64,000 nucleotides of DNA from a virus. Both the position numbers and the translations under genes were made by a program. The DNA is taken from IMG/VR virus record IMGVR_UViG_3300025030_000061, positions 31,052 through 95,051 of that record; one strand, written 5' to 3'. Below are positions 24,732-34,262 of this stretch, piece after piece. The notes under the pieces are model-generated. The model was not told the DNA's origin, searched no databases, and was given only the letters and a program-made list of their open reading frames with translations. Position 1 is the first letter of the stretch; the number at the start of each line of letters is the position of its first letter.

Positions 24732-25625
24732 TTATTCCTGGAACCAGTTGTTGCCGTTCTTTTTTAACTGGATCGTCTCGTCCTGTCCTGAAAGCGGCCA
24801 GGACTCGAGACGCATCACCGTGTCGCCTTCCTGGGGGATAAGGTTGATCAAATTTGCTGTGGCGTCGATCTTGGTGATCCTGACGGTGCCGTCGGTCGGC
24901 ATTGTGTAGTCAATGTCTCCGGCTTCAGCGTCGGCAAAGACCTTGACGTTGTGCTCGGTCTCGGCAAAGGATGCGCTGATATTGCGGGTGATCTCGCCGG
25001 TGAGTTTGAGTAGCAGACTGCGGTTGTCCTGAACCATGCCGGCGGTGATGGTGTTGTCTCCTTCCAGCCGGTTCAGTGTCGCTAGCCGGTAGCGCCAGTG
25101 GTATGCTTCCAGCTCATCCAGGCCATCGGCAGGCATGGCGACGCCTTCGGACACCTTGATGGCCCAGAAGAGCCGGAGCCTGCACGATGTCCTAGCGCCG
25201 ATGACTGGATCGATAATGGTCGGGTCCGCTACACCGTTCACCTCGGCGTACCAGGTGTCGAGGTAGACGATGTCGGTCCGGTCGGCTACGGGGGTGGACA
25301 GCGCCAACTGCGTCTCGGGCTGGCCCGTGAAGGTGGTGTTTGCGGCGAGGTATTGTATCCAGCCTTGGACGTGGATGTTGCCGGCCAGCACGGAGAAGTC
25401 GTTGACCGCTCCCGACCCCACGATCTGGAAACCGTCGTCTGGGGAGCCATCGGCAAGAAAGGCCATCAGCATGCGCCGGAAGCGCTGTACCAGCATCTCC
25501 TGGGAGGCATTGATTTCGTCGTCGAGCCACGGCCGCCCCTGTTCCTTGAGGACCAGGATGTCGTTCTTAGCGTCGTCGTAGGAGAAGCGGGAGTAGTTCC
25601 CGATCCAGTTGAGTCCTCTGTACAT
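24732..25625 (-). CDS. Baseplate-associated protein, DUF6519/DUF4815-like
   Basis: 297 residues. The start GNYSRFSYDDAKNDILVLKE and GRPWLDDEINAS is the family's hallmark; later RTDIVYLDTWYAEVNGVADP matches the second conserved block. Such proteins sit between tail protein I and the fibres in contractile tails and may anchor fibres to the baseplate. Placement here, just after gpI, fits. Confidence 0.75.
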   Translation of the reverse strand: MYRGLNWIGNYSRFSYDDAKNDILVLKEQGRPWLDDEINASQEMLVQRFRRMLMAFLADGSPDDGFQIVGSGAVNDFSVLAGNIHVQGWIQYLAANTTFTGQPETQLALSTPVADRTDIVYLDTWYAEVNGVADPTIIDPVIGARTSCRLRLFWAIKVSEGVAMPADGLDELEAYHWRYRLATLNRLEGDNTITAGMVQDNRSLLLKLTGEITRNISASFAETEHNVKVFADAEAGDIDYTMPTDGTVRITKIDATANLINLIPQEGDTVMRLESWPLSGQDETIQLKKNGNNWFQE

Positions 25626-25634
25626 TGTCCCTCC

Positions 25635-26570
25635 CTATATGGCTATCTCGGTCCAACCGGTGGACTTCGGGCCTGCCACGTAGCCCCTGCTGTTCAGCAT
25701 CCCGGCTGGGTCGTTGGCGATCAGCAGCTCGTCAGGCGCGAAGTACGCAGCGCGCTTGCCGGCCGCCTTGTACCTGGTGATGATGTTGACGATGGCCGCC
25801 TTGTCTCGATCATTCAAGTTGTTGATGTTCCCGCTGTGGACGTAGACGCCAATCCAGCCATTTCTGACGTCGATAGTGCCGGTGTCCAGGATGGTGGATA
25901 CCGACTCGGTGTCGTTGGATAGCCCGCTGAAGCTGTTGGAATAGAGGCAGCCGTTGGGGATGTCGCCCATATCGCGCACATCCACGAAATGGTCCACAGC
26001 CTCCATGATCAGCTTCATTAGCGCCTTGTTGTTGACCTTGAGTGTCAGTACTTCGGCCCTGGCGCGCTGCAGATATTGGCTGTCACTTTCTCCCTGGATG
26101 CGCGGGACAGTGAAGAAGTCGGCCATCCAGTAGTCGAGCCAGTCGTCCTGGGCTGTCTGCGCGTACAACTGGCGCTCCGCTGCCCGGCGCTGTGACTCCT
26201 GTCCTTCGAGAGCTCCAGCGTAGACCTGGAACTCGCAGTAAGAGGCGCTGCCTGGGTAGTAGAGTTTGGGATCGCGGGCCAGGTCGAGGGTTTCGGAGAG
26301 AATTCCCTTGGCAAGCTTGGCGCCGTGACTGGCAGATGCCATGGTCGCGTCGTAACCGGGGACGGACTGGATAGTGGCGACCAGCTGCGCCACGGTCATT
26401 TCGGCGAAAGGGATAACTGTGGTGTCGAGGCCAGCAGCGAAGAGGGTAAGTCGGTAATCCTTGACGGTGGCGGTGGCAGGGAAGCTCTCGACGGCGATAT
26501 TCACAACGGGGGTGCGCTGCGGGTTCTTGTCGAATATCCTATGCAGCCGTGATAGGAGGCGAGTCAGCAT
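25635..26570 (-). CDS. Tail protein I-like baseplate wedge component
   Basis: 311 residues placed directly after the baseplate J gene, the usual place of gpI/YmfQ-type proteins. The middle has a helical block with DYWMADFFTVPRIQGESDSQYLQRARAEV, conserved in spirit with tail protein I families, and the C-terminus is a beta domain. The start overlaps the J stop codon by one base. Confidence 0.65.
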   Translation of the reverse strand: MLTRLLSRLHRIFDKNPQRTPVVNIAVESFPATATVKDYRLTLFAAGLDTTVIPFAEMTVAQLVATIQSVPGYDATMASASHGAKLAKGILSETLDLARDPKLYYPGSASYCEFQVYAGALEGQESQRRAAERQLYAQTAQDDWLDYWMADFFTVPRIQGESDSQYLQRARAEVLTLKVNNKALMKLIMEAVDHFVDVRDMGDIPNGCLYSNSFSGLSNDTESVSTILDTGTIDVRNGWIGVYVHSGNINNLNDRDKAAIVNIITRYKAAGKRAAYFAPDELLIANDPAGMLNSRGYVAGPKSTGWTEIAI

Positions 26571-27691
26571 CAGGAGAACTCCACCGTCATGACGCCAGGG
26601 ATCAGCACCTGCCCATCGGCAAGCTCCGCGTCGGGGTAGGCTGTGATGTTGAGGTCGTCAACTCCAGGAAGTCCCTTGACGCGCTTGATGGCCTCATTGA
26701 GCACGAAGTTCTGTCCTACGGGGATGCTCTGGATGTAGTAGGTGAGAGTGTCGCTGACCAGTATCTCCAGAGTGGGTTGATCGGCGCCGGGGAAGGCCAA
26801 TATCTCGATAGTGACGTTGCCGATCACCACGGTGGCGGAAACTACACTGGCGACGTCGCCGGCAGCCTTGTAGCCTGGCACCGGCGTTCCTTCCGCGTCG
26901 AGGTATCCGTCAATAATGTCCTGTGCTCGCGCTACCAGATCGGCGCTGGCTACGCCGCTGCCGTTCCAAACGTAGACGGTAAAGTGTGAATCGGCGGTAA
27001 TCGGTGGTTGCAATACCTTTGCGTCGACCACTCGTTCAACCACATTGCCGTAGATGTTGGTGATCTCCGCCGTGGTGGCGCCGTAGGCGATAGCCGCCGC
27101 CGTGCCCCTGGATATGGACGCGATGAAATTACGGAAGCGAGATTGCCGGCTGGCCTCGGTTTCAGGGTTAGTGCCGTTGTTGATTGCTGCGGCGTTGGTG
27201 ACCGTCACGATCTGGTTTACCGGCGTCTTGATCACAGTGAGAGTGGCAGCATTGATGTTGCCGGCAGTTCCTGGCGTGAGCGATGTCACCGGTGCGTCTA
27301 TCTGGCTCTGCCCCACGGCAAGCGTTACGGATGCGCTGGTGGCGTAGACTTTTTCCATGATGCCGCTGGCGGCGCCAGTGGCGACCTTGGTTCCTGCTGG
27401 GATGATCACGTTGGCGGTAACCGGCGTGGCGCTGGAGAAAGTGACATAGCCGTTGGCTGTGGTGGCGGGGAGCAACACGAAGCCGAAAGCGGAATAAACT
27501 GCAACAGGTATGGCCTTCTTGGTGGTGACGTAGAACTGATAGTCCTGCGCCTCCATCTCGACAGCGAAGGCCTCGAACTTGGTGCGCGTGACCCCGCCAA
27601 TCAGGAGATCCGTGATGGTACTCTGGCTGCCGGCAAACCATGCCACCATGTTTGCCAGTCTGGTCTCCATTTTAATGATCGAGAATCCCAC
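26570..27691 (-). CDS. Baseplate J-like protein
   Basis: 373 residues with the J/gp47 pattern: a strand-rich middle (VNQIVTVTNAAAINNGTNPE), the key ETEASRQSRFRNFIASISRGT helix, then AYGATTAEITNIYGNVVERV and the C-terminal domain with VKGLPGVDDLNITAY. It forms the wedge of a contractile baseplate. It is preceded at 39 bases by the 26-bp late box at 27730. Confidence 0.85.
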   Translation of the reverse strand: MGFSIIKMETRLANMVAWFAGSQSTITDLLIGGVTRTKFEAFAVEMEAQDYQFYVTTKKAIPVAVYSAFGFVLLPATTANGYVTFSSATPVTANVIIPAGTKVATGAASGIMEKVYATSASVTLAVGQSQIDAPVTSLTPGTAGNINAATLTVIKTPVNQIVTVTNAAAINNGTNPETEASRQSRFRNFIASISRGTAAAIAYGATTAEITNIYGNVVERVVDAKVLQPPITADSHFTVYVWNGSGVASADLVARAQDIIDGYLDAEGTPVPGYKAAGDVASVVSATVVIGNVTIEILAFPGADQPTLEILVSDTLTYYIQSIPVGQNFVLNEAIKRVKGLPGVDDLNITAYPDAELADGQVLIPGVMTVEFS

Positions 27692-27729
27692 CGTGCCTCC
27701 GTATTAATAGCGCTCAGTATCCACTATCT

Positions 27730-27755
27730 TGTAGCGCATATCAAATGTTTTGCCC
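27730..27755 (-). promoter_or_regulatory. 26-bp late box, copy 1 (before baseplate J)
   Basis: On the minus strand GGGCAAAA, two variable bases, TTTGATATGCGCTACA. Twenty of 26 positions are invariant in the four copies (27730, 31961, 52913, 62079). It lies 39 bases before the start at 27691. Confidence 0.75.
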
Positions 27756-27756
27756 A

Positions 27757-29730
27757 CTATCCGATCAAAAGCCTCATCCTGGTGGCGGAGGTCTGCCCAA
27801 CCAGCACCACGTCGGCTAGGATCGTGATGGCGGTGTTGTCCACATTGAAGTCAAGACGCTCCACGGCTGCCACTCGCGGGTCCTGAACAATGGTCAGTTC
27901 TGCCTCTAGTAGCGCACGCTCGTGCCACATGGGGGTGCTGACCCGTCCTACGTAGAGCGGCAGCAGTGATCCGTACTGAGGGTGTCCCAGTGCTGCAAGT
28001 TCCCCGCGCATAGTGGTGAGCCGGTGTTGTAGCTGCATCTCCAGGTTAGTGACTCCCGACACGTAAAGGTCGTTGATGGCTGCCTCGGGTTTGCCGCTTA
28101 CACCTATAGATTCGTCGGTACCCAACAGCTGCGCGTAGAAGTCTGGGTCGTCTGCTGTGATGGCGCTCACGCCGGTTCGGGTTCCAGGTATCCTGATCTG
28201 GTCTCCTGGGAAAATTACGTTTCGGCGTGTGGCATGGGACGAAACGGTGGCTGCGGTGCTGTAGGAGTTTTGCAGCGGGGTGCTGATGGTTATGATGCCG
28301 TTCCGAGCTGCAATAATCGGTGCGTACTCGTGGGTCTCGCCCTCCTGGAGCAGCAGGATCTGACCGTGGTCGGGGTTGATGTCGGTGCATAGGTTAATGG
28401 CGTAGGCACTGGCTGGAACAGTGATCCGCCCTTTAAGCAGGGCCGGGCTGAAGGCGTCAAACCACTCCTTGGCGATGAATGGGTATTCCAGACCGTTCAG
28501 CATAGCGATCTGTTTCCATTGCGAGGCGTCGCCCAGTATCCTGCTGGCGAGCGATTCCATGGTGTCGCCGTGGTTGACAGGCTCTACCTGGGAGGCGATC
28601 AGTTGCTCGGATTCGAGAAGTTCACTAAAAATGGTGGTTTCAGGGTTATCCATGGCAACGAACGCGTCTTGCCCGACGTTCTCTGGTGTCGGGCCTGCGA
28701 CGATCTCTTTCGGGTCCGAGTCTGCGGGGAGGGTGCTAGGCCCGGACGTTGTGGTGGTGGCCGATACCCTGAACTGATCCTTGTGCAGGCTCAGCATGAG
28801 CAGCGCACGCTTGGTGCTGCGCAGGTCCTGGATGAACTCGTGCGGGAGGTCCTTAATGAAGATTACGGTATTCAAGATACTGTCGGTGGTCGCTATTGCC
28901 TCATTGACTAGGGCGAAAGGAGCATTGATGGTGTCGCTGATTCCCTGCCGGAAGCCAGCGACCGACTGTCGAATGGTCTGCATGGTGCCTCTCAGCTGAT
29001 CGACGCGGTTGCTTACGTCGTTCATGGCATTGTAGGCCCAAGTGTAACCTTTGAGCAGCTTCCCCCATATGGAGAGGTCGTCTGCTGGCACAGCGATGTT
29101 AGTTAATCCCAGATATTCGGCCAGGGCGTCTTCGTCGATCGGCGCATCGATCCGCTGCAGCACCGTCATCTGAATGTCGTACATATAGAGGAAACGGCGC
29201 TGGATATTGCGCTGGAACTCGAAGCGATCGAGCTGCACCACGAAGAAGTCGCGGTCGGTGTAGTTGTAGAAGCTGAGTCTCGGCGGGTTTTTTGGGTCGA
29301 TCTTCCCTTGAAACACCTCGTCGACCTTTTCGCCGCGCAGCGTGTAGGTGCCAAAGCGCTGATAGAAAAGCATGAAGGTCTGCTCTAATTCAATGAACAT
29401 CTCCCAGGCGTCCTTAACTTTGCTGCCGAGCGTCATGCCGTGGCCGCCCACCTGGTTGCCGAGGTAGCCAAAAGTACCCTGCATGGATATTTTGGGGAGT
29501 CCCAGGCCGATATTGTCCTGGAAAGCTCCGCCGATTGTCTGCGTGGCGTTGGCGCGGGTCGGGTAGGCGATCCGGTACATCTCGGGGTTGATCGGGAGCA
29601 CGTACTCGCTACTGGGCTGGTAGCGGTTGGCCTGGGCACCGGCGGTCTGGATGCCAGTGGTCTCAAACATAAAGGGGAGACGCTGGTCCCGTGTGCGGAC
29701 GCCAGTCTGGATGTTTTTGTTCCACTGCAT
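27757..29730 (-). CDS. Baseplate hub protein with LysM and gp25-like C-terminus
   Basis: 657 residues joining parts that are usually separate. The N-terminal 200 residues contact the tube end (LPFMFETTGIQTAGAQANRY, FFVVQLDRFEFQRNIQRRF). Near residue 385 is a LysM module (VNHGDTMESLASRILGDASQ). The last 120 residues read like gp25/gpW (LQHRLTTMRGELAALGHPQY, then VQDPRVAAVERLDFNVDN). It probably combines tube initiator, hub LysM protein and wedge gp25. Confidence 0.72.
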   Translation of the reverse strand: MQWNKNIQTGVRTRDQRLPFMFETTGIQTAGAQANRYQPSSEYVLPINPEMYRIAYPTRANATQTIGGAFQDNIGLGLPKISMQGTFGYLGNQVGGHGMTLGSKVKDAWEMFIELEQTFMLFYQRFGTYTLRGEKVDEVFQGKIDPKNPPRLSFYNYTDRDFFVVQLDRFEFQRNIQRRFLYMYDIQMTVLQRIDAPIDEDALAEYLGLTNIAVPADDLSIWGKLLKGYTWAYNAMNDVSNRVDQLRGTMQTIRQSVAGFRQGISDTINAPFALVNEAIATTDSILNTVIFIKDLPHEFIQDLRSTKRALLMLSLHKDQFRVSATTTTSGPSTLPADSDPKEIVAGPTPENVGQDAFVAMDNPETTIFSELLESEQLIASQVEPVNHGDTMESLASRILGDASQWKQIAMLNGLEYPFIAKEWFDAFSPALLKGRITVPASAYAINLCTDINPDHGQILLLQEGETHEYAPIIAARNGIITISTPLQNSYSTAATVSSHATRRNVIFPGDQIRIPGTRTGVSAITADDPDFYAQLLGTDESIGVSGKPEAAINDLYVSGVTNLEMQLQHRLTTMRGELAALGHPQYGSLLPLYVGRVSTPMWHERALLEAELTIVQDPRVAAVERLDFNVDNTAITILADVVLVGQTSATRMRLLIG

Positions 29731-29741
29731 AAGGACTCCTG

Positions 29742-29966
29742 CTATTTAACCGTGCCGGTGATAATGCCGTCACCAGCCGTGCCGCTGTCAGTAGTGATGG
29801 GGACAAGCTCAGAGTTAGCCACGATCTCTTCGCATATGGCCTCAAACAGAGACAGCATGATGGCGTCGGATTGCGCGATAGCGGCCTCGGAGTCGCTTCC
29901 CTGACTGGTCAGCGCTGCAATCTTGTCGAAGTACCGCTCTTTCATCCCTACTGCTGAAATCGCCAT
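29742..29966 (-). CDS. Small baseplate-region protein (74 aa)
   Basis: Start taken at ATG 29966, which overlaps the upstream stop (TAATG). The product is helical (MKERYFDKIAALTSQGSDSE, then SDAIMLSLFEAICEEIV) with a short C-terminal tail. It lies between spike and hub; in comparable tails a small protein here is a spike or tube accessory. No family is named. Confidence 0.55.
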   Translation of the reverse strand: MAISAVGMKERYFDKIAALTSQGSDSEAAIAQSDAIMLSLFEAICEEIVANSELVPITTDSGTAGDGIITGTVK

Positions 29967-30646
29967 TATTTGCTCGCTTTCACGGTTGCGGATCCGTGGA
30001 TGTGTGACGCCCTGAGAAGCGGGCATATAGAATCAAGTTGGACGCATCCCTTGGGCGCGCCGCTGCCGCCGTCGAGCTCGATGGTCCCTTCGCTGGTCCA
30101 GACGGTCTTCCCCAGCACATGCACCGTGCATTTGCCGTCGACTACGTCGATGCTGTAGTCGCCGGTCTTGATGGTCAGGGTGTCGTGGGCCTCGATCACG
30201 GTGATCCGGTTGCCATCCTTGTCGACCGCAATGTCCGCTTTGTTGCAGCGGAAGTGGTAGCGGCGCTTGTCCTGGGGTGCGTCGGCAGTAGCGGCCTGGA
30301 CGGCGTCGTCCCCTTCCTGTGGCAGGTGGAGGTGCTTTATAATCACTGGTTCGGACCAACTACCGTTGACAAACGCCACCAGTACCAAGTCGCCCAGTTC
30401 AGGGGACCACTCCTCCCCGTTTCCCTGGTGGAACTTTTCCGCGCTCATGGGCACGTTGTTGATGTTTGGGTAGCCTCCCCAAAGGATCAAGTCGACCAGT
30501 GTTTGTCCGGTCTGATTCTCTGTATCGTCGCGCCATTTGATGCCGACGATAGTCCCCTTCAAAATCCGGTCAATCTGTCGTGTCTCGCGGACTGCCGGAT
30601 GCTCTCGCAGCGACTCCTGCAGTCTGGCGCCTGTCTCGTCGATCAT
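29966..30646 (-). CDS. Baseplate spike, gpV-like
   Basis: 226 residues from ATG 30646, which overlaps the hub stop (ATGA). The N-terminal OB-fold-like part (RILKGTIVGIKWRDD, LVDLILWGGYPNINN, ELGDLVLVAFVNGSW, EPVIIKHLHLP) is the gpV pattern; the C-terminal half is a beta-strand repeat (ADIAVDKDGNRITVIEAHDT, LTIKTGDYSIDVVDGK) ending with cysteine and His residues suited to a metal-bound tip. It punctures the outer membrane at contraction. Confidence 0.82.
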   Translation of the reverse strand: MIDETGARLQESLREHPAVRETRQIDRILKGTIVGIKWRDDTENQTGQTLVDLILWGGYPNINNVPMSAEKFHQGNGEEWSPELGDLVLVAFVNGSWSEPVIIKHLHLPQEGDDAVQAATADAPQDKRRYHFRCNKADIAVDKDGNRITVIEAHDTLTIKTGDYSIDVVDGKCTVHVLGKTVWTSEGTIELDGGSGAPKGCVQLDSICPLLRASHIHGSATVKASK

Positions 30647-31938
30647 CGCTTTTGCCCTCTGGTGACTTGCAGGGAGGTTATGAACTGGGGGGTGCCTGCA
30701 AATGTGCATTGATGAGTCACTTGCTCGATCAGATACTCCATAGCGGCGCCGGAGCGTTGTTTCACGAGTAGACCGTGGCCGGCCCGTATCTGAGGCGACA
30801 GGTGGACGGTGTAGGTGCCCGATTCAAGTTCGTGGTTTCTGCGGTACCATTCCCAGAACATCTTAGCTTTGGGGATGGCGAGCGCCGCGACCTTCTGTTC
30901 GGCGTTTTTGTCCAGGCCCGTCTTCACGTCCGGAGTGTTGAAGTCGTCCTGAATGATTTTGACGCAGTATCCGTGCTGGCGGATACTGTCCTGATCGAAC
31001 TGCGTCAGGTCCGGATTGGCCATAACGATGTCGACCTGACCGGATACCGCGAGCTGGTAGATCGTGGGCCAGTAACAGAGTAAGTTGATGCGCTCGGCAT
31101 CACAAACTCCGACGTCCTCCATCACGATGTCTACGTCCTGTATGGTGTGTTCGATGGCAGTGGCGAGCTTGCCGTCGTTGCCGATCGGGGTTGGTTCCAG
31201 GCGGACCTCGAAGCTGTTGGGGCCAGTGGTCTCCGTGGTGAGGGTGTTGACTGGGTCGTGCTCGGCGCGTTTCATCGCGTCCCAGGCGGTCGTGTCCCGG
31301 ATGAACGCCATGGAGTCGTCCCAGAGGATCCAATCATCGGCCGATTGGTCGTTGAACCTTATGGTCGGCGATATCTTGGACATATCGTCCAGCGCCATAG
31401 TGAGCAGCACCTCGCAGAGGTCAGGCGGGGTCTTCACCTGGAGCGGAACGCGGCGCATGTAGGAGTTCATGATGCGCGTGACAGGGCTCTCGCCCTGCCC
31501 TGGTATCTGCACTTGGGCGCCGGCTATGTCCCAACCGATACGGTGGCGCTGCAGGAGTTTGCCAAGGTCCTGGCCGCTCAGCTTGACGCTGCGCTGTGGT
31601 ATGCCGTCGACCGCGGTAAAGGATCGCGCCGGTCGGTCGACCAGTCCCAGCATGGCCATCTGCATACCGTTGCCGTCTCCTGCGTCCAGCTCAATGCTGA
31701 CAATGTCGTCCGGGATGATCGCGTTGGCATAGGTTTGGCCGTTGGGCATGATGCGGTAGGCGAGCACGATCTGAAATGTTCCGGCGGCACGTCCGTATGC
31801 CTTTGCTGTGGTCAGCGTCAACACGTCATCGGTGATGTCGCCGTCCAGGCGTGGGCCTATCGGTCGGGCCTTTCCGGTGGCGAGGTCTCTGACGGTCACT
31901 CGGCAACGTGGGGAATATGTGCTTAGAAATTGGTCCAT
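30643..31938 (-). CDS. Baseplate hub protein, gpD/gp27-like
   Basis: 431 residues immediately upstream of the spike. The strand-rich start (CRVTVRDLATGKARPIG, DDVLTLTTAKAYGRAAGTF) with VDRPARSFTAVDG and RSVKLSGQDLGKLLQ is the usual hub layout (late-control gpD type). It forms the ring that holds the spike. The 26-bp late box lies 23 bases before its ATG. Confidence 0.75.
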   Translation of the reverse strand: MDQFLSTYSPRCRVTVRDLATGKARPIGPRLDGDITDDVLTLTTAKAYGRAAGTFQIVLAYRIMPNGQTYANAIIPDDIVSIELDAGDGNGMQMAMLGLVDRPARSFTAVDGIPQRSVKLSGQDLGKLLQRHRIGWDIAGAQVQIPGQGESPVTRIMNSYMRRVPLQVKTPPDLCEVLLTMALDDMSKISPTIRFNDQSADDWILWDDSMAFIRDTTAWDAMKRAEHDPVNTLTTETTGPNSFEVRLEPTPIGNDGKLATAIEHTIQDVDIVMEDVGVCDAERINLLCYWPTIYQLAVSGQVDIVMANPDLTQFDQDSIRQHGYCVKIIQDDFNTPDVKTGLDKNAEQKVAALAIPKAKMFWEWYRRNHELESGTYTVHLSPQIRAGHGLLVKQRSGAAMEYLIEQVTHQCTFAGTPQFITSLQVTRGQKR

Positions 31939-31960
31939 GGGGTTTATCCTAGCACGGTGA

Positions 31961-31986
31961 TGTAGCGTATATCAAAATCTTTGCCC
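31961..31986 (-). promoter_or_regulatory. 26-bp late box, copy 2 (before hub)
   Basis: On the minus strand GGGCAAAG, ATT, TTGATATACGCTACA, the only copy with A at the purine position. Placed between the tape measure stop and the hub start. Confidence 0.75.
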
Positions 31987-31993
31987 CGGTTGG

Positions 31994-33874
31994 TTACCTG
32001 CTCGAGACCGGTCTTGCGGCTGGCGCGGTCCCACGCCAGTTGGGGTCGTTGTTAGCCTTGTGCAGCGCGTCTACGATAGGCAAGGTGATCTTTTGAAAAA
32101 TGAGGTCCCCGAGCGCACCGAACGGACTTTTGCCATCGGCTGCGGCTTCGGTAACGAATTTCTTGCCCCAGGATATTGTGCCAGGAATACCCTCCAGGCT
32201 CTGCAGGGCCTCTTTGCCGGTGTTAAGTATTCCCTTGCCAGCCCTCTTTGCTGTCGCCTTGGTGGGGTTTTCTATGTAGTCAATCAACGTATTCACGGTG
32301 CCGCCGAGGTTTTCAAAGGCCTTGACCAGGTGGTCCACCGCCTTGGAATCGGCCAGCTTGTCTATCACGCGCAGGCCGACGCGTTCCAGCTTGTTGAACA
32401 TGGCGTTGAGCTTTTCGCCGGCCTTGATCTGCTCGGCCTCGACCTGGGCAGCCAAGGTCATCTTGCCGGCGCCCGGGAGGCTGTTGAATTCTTTCTCGAG
32501 ATCAGCGGCTAGGCGGCGCTCGCCCCTGGACCCGCCCTTGAGTCCCTGCATGTTCTTGCCACTGGCCGCGGCGTCTCTAAAAAGCGGACTGTCGGCGATA
32601 TCGATCAGCGAGGTGGCGCCCTTGGTGGAGAGCTTCCAGTCGGGAAACATCTTCATGAGTTGCGCGGCTTGGTCTTCCCGGCTGCCGCTTAGGTTCCCAA
32701 GGATGCCCTTGAGCGCCTGAGGGTTCTGCAGGAAACCTCCCTCCTTCATCTGCTCCATCTCGAACATTTTACGCCAGGACATCTGGCCGTTGAAGCCCCC
32801 CAACTCCTTCCAGAGCATGATCTCGCCCGGGGCCGAACCAGCGCCGCGGAGTCCGTTTTGCGCAACATTGGCGAACTCGGTACTCTTAGCGTACTGTTTG
32901 TAGGTCGCGTCGTCTTTGAGTCCCATGACTGCAGCAGCCATTGCGGCAGCTGTGAGCGCCTGGCTGTTACTGGCTCCGGCGCCGTGCATGGACTGGGCTG
33001 TGAGGTTGGTGTTCCTTGCGACCATGCTCAGCAGTTCGGACATACGGGCCTTGTCCATCCCCTTTTTGACTGATTCGGCCATCAGCATCAGTGCGGGGCT
33101 CGCCAGACCTGCGTTACCGGTTGCGCCGTACATGGTACCGTACATGGTACCGACCGAATTGGGGTCCACTCCGTTGGCACGTCCGAAAGCGGCCGATAAA
33201 CGCGATGCGCCGCGGGCTCGACTCCCTCCCATGCCTGCCGACTGGCTGATGTTTTCCATCAGCGCCATGTATTCGAGCGGTCCCATGCCAAGGCCTACGC
33301 CGGCGCCGTAGCCTCCACTGATACCCCTTGCGTTCAGTGTCGCCTCGTGACCTACCGACTGCTGATACCTGGAGCGGGACTGTCCCAGAAAGGCGAGGAT
33401 CGAGAAGCCGCCGGCTGCAGCGAGCCCCCACTTGAGCGCCTTTTTGATGGCATCGGTATTGCTGTGGTCACTGGCGCCGTCGCCGCTCCCCCCTCCTCCG
33501 TCTCCCCCTGGGCGTCTGGGCCTGCGCGGAGGTCCCCCTTCGTTGGCGCGTTTCTCTCTTGCCTCCCTGCGCTCGGTGAGGTCCATGATCTCTTCAAGCG
33601 CCTCGCGCTGCTTGTGCAGTTCTTTGAGACGCTCCTGTGCCACTGTGGAAAAGAAGCCGTTGGAACTCCTGGTGATGTCCTCCAGCCTCTGCTGTCCATC
33701 TAAGAGCACGTCCATGGCCTGCGCCGCTTCGGCGAAGGTTTTGACACCGGTCATTGTTATATCGATCTGCCCCAACTCCTCCAATTTCGAAAGTTCACTT
33801 TCGAACGTTTGGACGTCGAGGATCCCTTTCCGGACTGGCGCGGTATCGACTTTTATCGGGATATGCAGGCCCAT
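31994..33874 (-). CDS. Tail tape measure protein
   Basis: 626 residues, with an N-terminal helical coiled region, a Gly/Arg/Pro linker near 110-130, a hydrophobic segment (KWGLAAAGGFSILAFLG) and long Ala/Gly/Met-rich helices, as expected for a tape measure. By the usual 1.5 angstrom per residue this would give a tail of roughly 90 nm. It sits between the chaperones and the hub. A 10-bp hairpin lies in its leader at 33892. Confidence 0.78.
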   Translation of the reverse strand: MGLHIPIKVDTAPVRKGILDVQTFESELSKLEELGQIDITMTGVKTFAEAAQAMDVLLDGQQRLEDITRSSNGFFSTVAQERLKELHKQREALEEIMDLTERREAREKRANEGGPPRRPRRPGGDGGGGSGDGASDHSNTDAIKKALKWGLAAAGGFSILAFLGQSRSRYQQSVGHEATLNARGISGGYGAGVGLGMGPLEYMALMENISQSAGMGGSRARGASRLSAAFGRANGVDPNSVGTMYGTMYGATGNAGLASPALMLMAESVKKGMDKARMSELLSMVARNTNLTAQSMHGAGASNSQALTAAAMAAAVMGLKDDATYKQYAKSTEFANVAQNGLRGAGSAPGEIMLWKELGGFNGQMSWRKMFEMEQMKEGGFLQNPQALKGILGNLSGSREDQAAQLMKMFPDWKLSTKGATSLIDIADSPLFRDAAASGKNMQGLKGGSRGERRLAADLEKEFNSLPGAGKMTLAAQVEAEQIKAGEKLNAMFNKLERVGLRVIDKLADSKAVDHLVKAFENLGGTVNTLIDYIENPTKATAKRAGKGILNTGKEALQSLEGIPGTISWGKKFVTEAAADGKSPFGALGDLIFQKITLPIVDALHKANNDPNWRGTAPAARPVSSR

Positions 33875-33891
33875 GGCGACTCCTTTACTTG

Positions 33892-33917
33892 AGAAGGGAG
33901 GGTCTCCCCTCCCTTCT
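33892..33917 (-). promoter_or_regulatory. Perfect hairpin between tail chaperone and tape measure
   Basis: AGAAGGGAGG pairs exactly with CCTCCCTTCT around a 6-base loop. No U-run follows on either strand, so it more likely tunes mRNA stability or translation than ends transcription. Confidence 0.5.
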
Positions 33918-33920
33918 AAT

Positions 33921-34262
33921 TCACGATTCTGCTTCGAGTGTTGGCTCTACCGATGCCCATGAGCCGGAGCGCAGCAGCGTTTCCAGATCACCCACGTCCT
34001 CGCCCGCCTCCATCCTGGCGAAGGCATCGTCGATAACTGGGTCTCCGGTCAGCTGCATTGGCTTGCCGTCGATGGTGCAGTGCGGGCACTCGGTCCGGTG
34101 GGTCTGGTATCCGCATTGGAAGCATTTTTTGAGCTCGCCGCCTTTCAGCGCCAGGTCAAGTTCGTATTCCAGCGCGAATTCTTCATCGGTCATGAGTAGG
34201 AAACGCGGGTCATGGCGCGGGAGATTATATTTCTCACGGTACCATGTTTTCAGACTGTTCAT
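33921..34262 (-). CDS. Tail assembly chaperone, second frame, with zinc ribbon
   Basis: 113 residues. It overlaps the end of the first chaperone gene by 29 bases in the +1 (or -2) frame. It starts LKTWYREKYNLPRHDPRFLL and holds a CFQCGYQTHRTECPHC zinc ribbon. Its ATG at 34262 directly touches the AGGAG with no spacer, so independent initiation would be poor and a frameshift product is likely. Confidence 0.65.
   Translation of the reverse strand: MNSLKTWYREKYNLPRHDPRFLLMTDEEFALEYELDLALKGGELKKCFQCGYQTHRTECPHCTIDGKPMQLTGDPVIDDAFARMEAGEDVGDLETLLRSGSWASVEPTLEAES

Noticed and set aside
27730-27755. Sigma-54 promoter at the late boxes
   Set aside because: GG and GC in the box are 15 bases apart instead of 10, and no TGGCAC-TTGC pattern is present.
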